Origin: an uncultured Steroidobacter sp.
Lineage (GTDB): Bacteria > Pseudomonadota > Gammaproteobacteria > Steroidobacterales > Steroidobacteraceae
Length of the DNA stretch: 27,364 nucleotides
NCBI GenBank assembly: GCA_946478975.1
Contig: CAMLEO010000066.1
Location: 1 to 27,364, forward strand
Direction: 5' to 3'
Shown here piece after piece: positions 23,854 to 27,364 of this stretch. A program made the translations under genes and the position numbers. The stretch's first letter is position 1; each line of letters opens with the position of its first letter. The notes under the pieces are model-generated. The model did not search any database, was not told the DNA's origin, and saw nothing but the letters and a program-made list of their open reading frames with translations.

Positions 23854-25347
23854 ATGCCGCTGAATAAAACGCTTCGTGCCTCGCTGCTGGTTCTCGCGGT
23901 CGCCACCGCCCTGGGAAGTGGCTTGAGTGGCTGCGCCTCCAATCCAGTGACCCATCGTCCGGACCTGGTGTTCCAGAGCGAGGCGGGCGAGATCAAGCGC
24001 TCCAAGGAAGTGCACCCGATGATCATGCAGCAGTTCGGGGGCGCCTATGAGGACGAGAAGCTGCAGGCGTACGTCAACGAAGTGGGCCAGCGCACGGCGA
24101 AGGCGAGTCATCGTCCCGAGCTCGAGTATCACTTCATGGTGCTGGATAGCGAGGACATCAACGCGTTTACGACCGGCGGCGGTTACGTCTACATCACTCG
24201 CGGCATCATGAATTACCTCAACAACGAGGCCGAGCTCGCCGCGGTGTTGGGCCATGAAATCGGCCACGTCGCTGCTCGCCATCCGGTGCGTCAACAAAGT
24301 AAGTCGACGCTGTCGAATATCGGTGCCGCCACGCTCGGCATCTTCACCGGCAGTGCCGATCTCGCTGGTCTCGCCAACTATGCGGGCGCCGCGCTCGTCA
24401 GCGGTTACGGCCGCGATCAGGAGCTGGAGGCCGATCGCCTCGGCGCCGAATATCTGGTCAAGGTCGGCTTCAAGCCCGATCACATGATCGATGTCGTGCG
24501 CCTGCTCAAGAACCAGGAAATGTTCGAGCTCGCCCGCGCCCGGGAAGAGAAGCGTGAGCCGCACGTGTATCACGGCGTGTTCGCGACTCACCCGGACAAC
24601 GACCAGCGCCTGACTGAAGTGGTGAAGGCGGCGGAGAAGCTGAAGGGCACCGGGCCCACCGACAATCTCGATCCGAATCGCGAGAAATATCTGAAGACCA
24701 TCGAAGGCCTGCCGATGGGACCGAGCCGCTCGCAGGGCGTGCTCAAAGGCAATCGCTTCTATCACGCGGACCTGGGCATGACGGTCGCGTTCCCGAGCGG
24801 CTGGCACGTCGAGAATCAGCCGCAGCGGATCATCGCAGTGTCACCGCAGAAGGACAGCGTCCTGCAAATGCAGACCCAGGCGCCGCCGCCGAATACCGGG
24901 CCGAAGGAATTCCTGTCACGACTGCTGGCGCGCTCGAATGCAGGTGCTGCTGAGCCGATCGAAGTGAATGGATTACAGGGATACACGACGATCGTGCGCA
25001 CCGCGAATACCGACTTCGGCGTCGTGCCGGCGCGCTACGTGGTGCTCTATCACAACAATCTGGCGTACGTGTTCGCGGGCGCGAGCAAGGCGTCCACCGG
25101 CACGCCCAAGGCCGACGCGCTGTTCATGTCGTCGGTGAAGACGTTCCGCCGTTTGAAACAGAACGAGTTCACGCTGGCGGAGCCGTACAAGATCAAGACG
25201 CTGCGTGCGACCGAGACCACGCGAATGGCCGACCTGGCGAAGACTTCGCCGCTGCCGGAGTACGCCGAACAGCAGCTGCGCCTGCTCAACGATCTGTACC
25301 CGAACAAAGAGCCGCAACCGGGTCAGCTGATCAAGATCGTCGAGTAA
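23854..25347 (+). CDS. M48-family metalloprotease lipoprotein
   Basis: A 497-residue envelope protease. The N-terminus is a lipoprotein signal with lipobox LSGC (lipidated Cys27). The zinc site is His134-Glu135-x2-His138 in LGHEIGHVAARH, with third ligand Glu192 in QELEADRLGAEYL, as in Oma1/BepA-type M48 peptidases. The catalytic domain spans about 30-270. A C-terminal module (about 290-497) lacks obvious TPR repeats, unlike BepA, and ends in LNDLYPNKEPQPGQLIKIVE. It probably degrades or sorts misfolded outer-membrane proteins. The ATG has no strong ribosome site. It stands alone between the rpmE terminator and the gltA leader. Confidence 0.93.
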   Translation: MPLNKTLRASLLVLAVATALGSGLSGCASNPVTHRPDLVFQSEAGEIKRSKEVHPMIMQQFGGAYEDEKLQAYVNEVGQRTAKASHRPELEYHFMVLDSEDINAFTTGGGYVYITRGIMNYLNNEAELAAVLGHEIGHVAARHPVRQQSKSTLSNIGAATLGIFTGSADLAGLANYAGAALVSGYGRDQELEADRLGAEYLVKVGFKPDHMIDVVRLLKNQEMFELARAREEKREPHVYHGVFATHPDNDQRLTEVVKAAEKLKGTGPTDNLDPNREKYLKTIEGLPMGPSRSQGVLKGNRFYHADLGMTVAFPSGWHVENQPQRIIAVSPQKDSVLQMQTQAPPPNTGPKEFLSRLLARSNAGAAEPIEVNGLQGYTTIVRTANTDFGVVPARYVVLYHNNLAYVFAGASKASTGTPKADALFMSSVKTFRRLKQNEFTLAEPYKIKTLRATETTRMADLAKTSPLPEYAEQQLRLLNDLYPNKEPQPGQLIKIVE

Positions 25348-25469
25348 CACCGGGCCAGAGCAGACCCAAGCGGAGTTGGTCGCAGAATTAATGGCATCGA
25401 AAGAAAAATAAGCGGCCCTAATAGACAGCGCCGGACTTAAAGTTACCGGTGCGTACCCTTTGCAAACGC

Positions 25470-25491
25470 GTCGGCTGTGCACGCAGCCGAC
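25470..25491 (+). promoter_or_regulatory. 8-bp hairpin in the gltA upstream region
   Basis: GTCGGCTG and CAGCCGAC flank the loop TGCACG in a perfect stem with no T-run after it. It is 122 bases after the M48 stop and 199 bases before gltA. It might end the protease mRNA or be part of a structured gltA leader. Confidence 0.4.
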
Positions 25492-25543
25492 ACTCATACG
25501 TGCTTGATTCAGCAGCGTGGTCGTGTAAGTCTGCGCCTCCGAT

Positions 25544-25559
25544 TTTTGCACGTGCAAAA
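25544..25559. promoter_or_regulatory. 16-base perfect palindrome upstream of gltA (possible operator)
   Basis: TTTTGCACGTGCAAAA is fully self-complementary, the form expected of a dimeric regulator's binding site. It lies 131 bases before the gltA start. The regulator is unknown. Confidence 0.45.
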
Positions 25560-25690
25560 CCGCGACGACCGACGCCCGGATGCTTACGGGTCATAGCTCG
25601 ATCGTTTCACCGGCCCGGCCAGCGATGCTCCTCACCGAAGCCTCCCGGTCAGGCTCCCAAGTTGTGGCATCTGTTTGCGGAAACGTATCC

Positions 25691-26986
25691 ATGGCCGAGA
25701 AGAAGTTTGAACTGACCAATCTGGCGACCGGGAAAAAATCCGTCGCCGACGTGAAGAGCGGCACGCTCGGGCCCGATGTGCTCAACATCGCCAGCCTCGC
25801 CAAGGACCATGGCATGTACACGTTCGATCCGGGCTTCATGGCCACCGCGGCCTGTGAAAGCAAGATCACGTTCATCGACGGCGACGAAGGCGTGCTTCTT
25901 TATCGCGGCATTCCGATCGAGCAGCTGGCGGAAAAGAGCAACTTCCTGGAAGTCGCGTACCTGCTGATCAACGGCGCGCTGCCGACCAGCGAGCAGCAGA
26001 ACGAGTTCACGCACGCGATCCAGTACCACACGATGATCAACGAATCGCTGCTGCGATTCTTCAACGGCTTCCAGTACAACGCGCATCCGATGGCGATGTT
26101 GTCCGGCGTGGTGGCGTCGATGGCGGCGTTCTACCACGACTCGATGGACATCAATAATCCGCGTCACCGCGAGATCTTCGCCCATCGCATCATCGCCAAG
26201 ATTCCGACCATCGCCGCGGCTGCTTACAAGCATTCGCTCGGCCAGCCCTTCATGTATCCGCGCAACGATCTCGATTACTGCGGCAACCTGCTGCATATGT
26301 TCTTCGCCGTGCCGTGCGAGTCGTACAACATCGATCCGGTGCAGGCGCAGGCGCTCGATCTGTTGTTCATCCTGCATGCCGATCACGAGCAGAACGCCAG
26401 CACCTCGACGGTGCGCCTGGCGGGCAGCACCGGTGCGAATCCGTATGCGGCGATTTCTTCGGGCATCTCGGCGCTGTGGGGTCCTGCTCACGGTGGTGCG
26501 AACGAAGCCGTGCTCGCGATGCTGGAGCAGATCGGCACCGTCGAGAACGTGCCGAAGTATCTCGCCAAGGCCAAGGACAAGAACGACAACTTCCGCCTGA
26601 TGGGCTTCGGCCATCGCGTGTACAAGAACTTCGATCCGCGCGCGACCATCATTCGCGCCATGTGTCACAAGGTGCTGGCGAAGCTCGGCAAGTCCGACAA
26701 TCCGCTGTTTGAGCTCGCGCTCAAGCTGGAAGAGATTGCGCTCAAGGACGAGTATTTCGTCGAGCGCAAGCTGTATCCAAACGTCGATTTCTATTCCGGC
26801 ATCATCTACAGCGCGATCGGCATTCCGCAGTCGATGTTCACGGTGATGTTCGCGATCGCGCGCACCGTCGGCTGGGTGGCGCATTGGCAGGAAATGATTT
26901 CCGACCCGTCGATGAAGATCGGCCGCCCGCGTCAGCTGTACACAGGCCCGACCAAGCGCGACTACGTCGAAGTCGAACAGCGTTAA
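25691..26986 (+). CDS. gltA: Citrate synthase (type II, hexameric gammaproteobacterial type)
   Basis: A 431-residue citrate synthase, condensing acetyl-CoA and oxaloacetate at the entry of the TCA cycle. The catalytic triad is His267 in GPAHGGAN, His308 in [14 protein letters not shown] and Asp366 in NVDFYSG, equivalent to E. coli His264, His305 and Asp362. The N-terminal segment with a Cys-containing [15 protein letters not shown] block and the overall length match the long, NADH-regulated hexameric type. [14 protein letters not shown] near 229 is the usual substrate-binding block. The start is the ATG at 25691 ([10 protein letters not shown]); a 37-residue in-frame extension upstream is not family-like. 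A structured repeat begins five bases after its stop. Confidence 0.97.
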   Translation: MAEKKFELTNLATGKKSVADVKSGTLGPDVLNIASLAKDHGMYTFDPGFMATAACESKITFIDGDEGVLLYRGIPIEQLAEKSNFLEVAYLLINGALPTSEQQNEFTHAIQYHTMINESLLRFFNGFQYNAHPMAMLSGVVASMAAFYHDSMDINNPRHREIFAHRIIAKIPTIAAAAYKHSLGQPFMYPRNDLDYCGNLLHMFFAVPCESYNIDPVQAQALDLLFILHADHEQNASTSTVRLAGSTGANPYAAISSGISALWGPAHGGANEAVLAMLEQIGTVENVPKYLAKAKDKNDNFRLMGFGHRVYKNFDPRATIIRAMCHKVLAKLGKSDNPLFELALKLEEIALKDEYFVERKLYPNVDFYSGIIYSAIGIPQSMFTVMFAIARTVGWVAHWQEMISDPSMKIGRPRQLYTGPTKRDYVEVEQR

Positions 26987-26991
26987 TCTAT

Positions 26992-27098
26992 AAACTCGGG
27001 ATCGGGCATCCTGCCACGACCCTCGTAGCGAGACAGCCAAAGGCGCGACTTTGGCTGCTCGCCCGCCGCCTGCGGCGGCGAGGTACATCCATGTACCT
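26992..27098 (+). repeat. Structured intergenic repeat, copy 2
   Basis: Second 107-base copy of the element at 13421-13527, in the same orientation. Stem A is 26998-27022. Stem B is CAGCCAAAG / CTTTGGCTG around loop GCGCGA (27034-27057), with outer arms GCGAG 27028-27032 and CTCGC 27058-27062, giving a 14-pair stem with one bulged A. Stem C is CCGCCG-CCTG-CGGCGG (27063-27078) and stem D is AGGTACA-TCCA-TGTACCT (27081-27098). It starts five bases after gltA and runs two bases into the end of the convergent minus-strand gene, so it may serve as the 3' end or terminator of both. Confidence 0.9.
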
Positions 27099-27364
27099 AA
27101 GTATTCTCTTCGAGCAGCGATTCCAGTTCCGCCGCGTCCGCGCGGCGCATCGGCCGGCCATCCACTGGGCTGGCCGGTGACTGTCGGATGCCGTCGATGG
27201 GAAACACGACGGCATCGATTTCGCTGTCGCCGGCGACGAATTGCACCACCGGATACGACACCAGCCGATTCGGCTCATAGCGCAGCCGACGCTCGGCGAT
27301 GTGATGTGGAATCCCGCGCTCCATCAAATGCAGCGCCACCCGCTCGGGGCCGTCGGCAAACAAG
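27097..27364 (-). CDS. C-terminal fragment of an unrecognised protein (cut by right edge)
   Basis: The frame is open from the window edge to a stop at 27097, giving at least 88 residues; the true start lies beyond the window. Visible sequence includes ERVALHLMERGIPHHIAERR, a beta-rich YPVVQFVAGDSEIDAVVFPIDG and a C-terminal acidic helix. I do not recognise the family. It converges with gltA, and its last bases overlap stem D of the repeat. Confidence 0.6.
   Translation of the reverse strand, partial: LFADGPERVALHLMERGIPHHIAERRLRYEPNRLVSYPVVQFVAGDSEIDAVVFPIDGIRQSPASPVDGRPMRRADAAELESLLEENT

Larger units (their letters stand above)
25348..25690. other. 343-base leader/intergenic region upstream of gltA
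   Basis: No gene is supported here. The frame of citrate synthase stays open back to 25580 but lacks family sequence before 25691. The region holds an eight-pair hairpin (25470-25491) and a 16-base perfect palindrome (25544-25559), listed separately. I could not find a convincing sigma-70 promoter. Confidence 0.6.

Noticed and set aside
23356..24807. 483-codon minus-strand open frame across rpmE and the M48 protease
   Set aside because: It crosses a strong bidirectional terminator and two clear genes, so it is a compositional shadow.
25649..27088. 479-codon minus-strand open frame opposite gltA
   Set aside because: Antisense shadow of citrate synthase, rich in Arg/His/Val with no domain; it also runs through the repeat.

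Overview
The window is GC-rich, densely coded bacterial chromosome. The housekeeping genes (mnmG, yicC-gmk, rph-rdgB-hemW, rpmE, hexameric-type gltA) and the DUF2339/DUF3999 pair suggest a gammaproteobacterium, plausibly near Xanthomonadales/Steroidobacterales. That placement is inferred from gene content and order only. I see no phage, transposase, tRNA, rRNA or CRISPR array.

Layout. At 1-7285 (minus strand) lie, in transcription order, a PAS/PAS/histidine kinase/receiver hybrid, a secreted S9 peptidase, a UvrD/Rep-type helicase and a papain-like C1 peptidase cut by the left edge. A stand-alone receiver protein diverges from the hybrid kinase at 7338. From 7816 a tiny membrane protein and a bacterial topoisomerase IB form a two-gene unit behind a sequence matching the GGAAC-N16-CGTT ECF-sigma promoter pattern. 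DUF2339 and DUF3999 envelope proteins follow (9239-13398), then mnmG and a small NfeD-like protein. A convergent minus block (16005-19511) carries yicC, gmk, a SIMPL-domain protein and an unrecognised Cys-rich exported protein. Divergent from yicC are a PP2C phosphatase and the rph-rdgB-hemW run. After a 481-base non-coding stretch come rpmE, a lipoprotein M48 protease and gltA. The right edge cuts an unrecognised minus-strand gene.

Two non-coding signals stand out. First, a 107-base structured repeat occurs twice, at 13421-13527 and 26992-27098, each just after a stop codon. It folds into four consecutive hairpins, and the stem differences between the copies are compensated on the opposite arm at three base pairs, so the fold looks selected. 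Second, the hemW-rpmE gap holds four DnaA-box-like 9-mers, two of them perfect and head to head, plus an AT-rich stretch. It is a candidate replication origin or DnaA-control locus. A 16-base perfect palindrome lies in the 343-base leader of gltA.

Functionally the window combines nucleotide and RNA quality control (gmk, rph, rdgB, yicC, mnmG), DNA topology and repair (helicase, topoisomerase IB), envelope proteolysis and stress (S9, M48, SIMPL, DUF2339/3999), phospho-signalling (hybrid kinase, receiver, PP2C) and central metabolism (gltA, hemW). No cluster looks like a self-contained new defence or biosynthetic system. The best novelty candidates are the covarying repeat, the DnaA-box locus and the possible ECF promoter.
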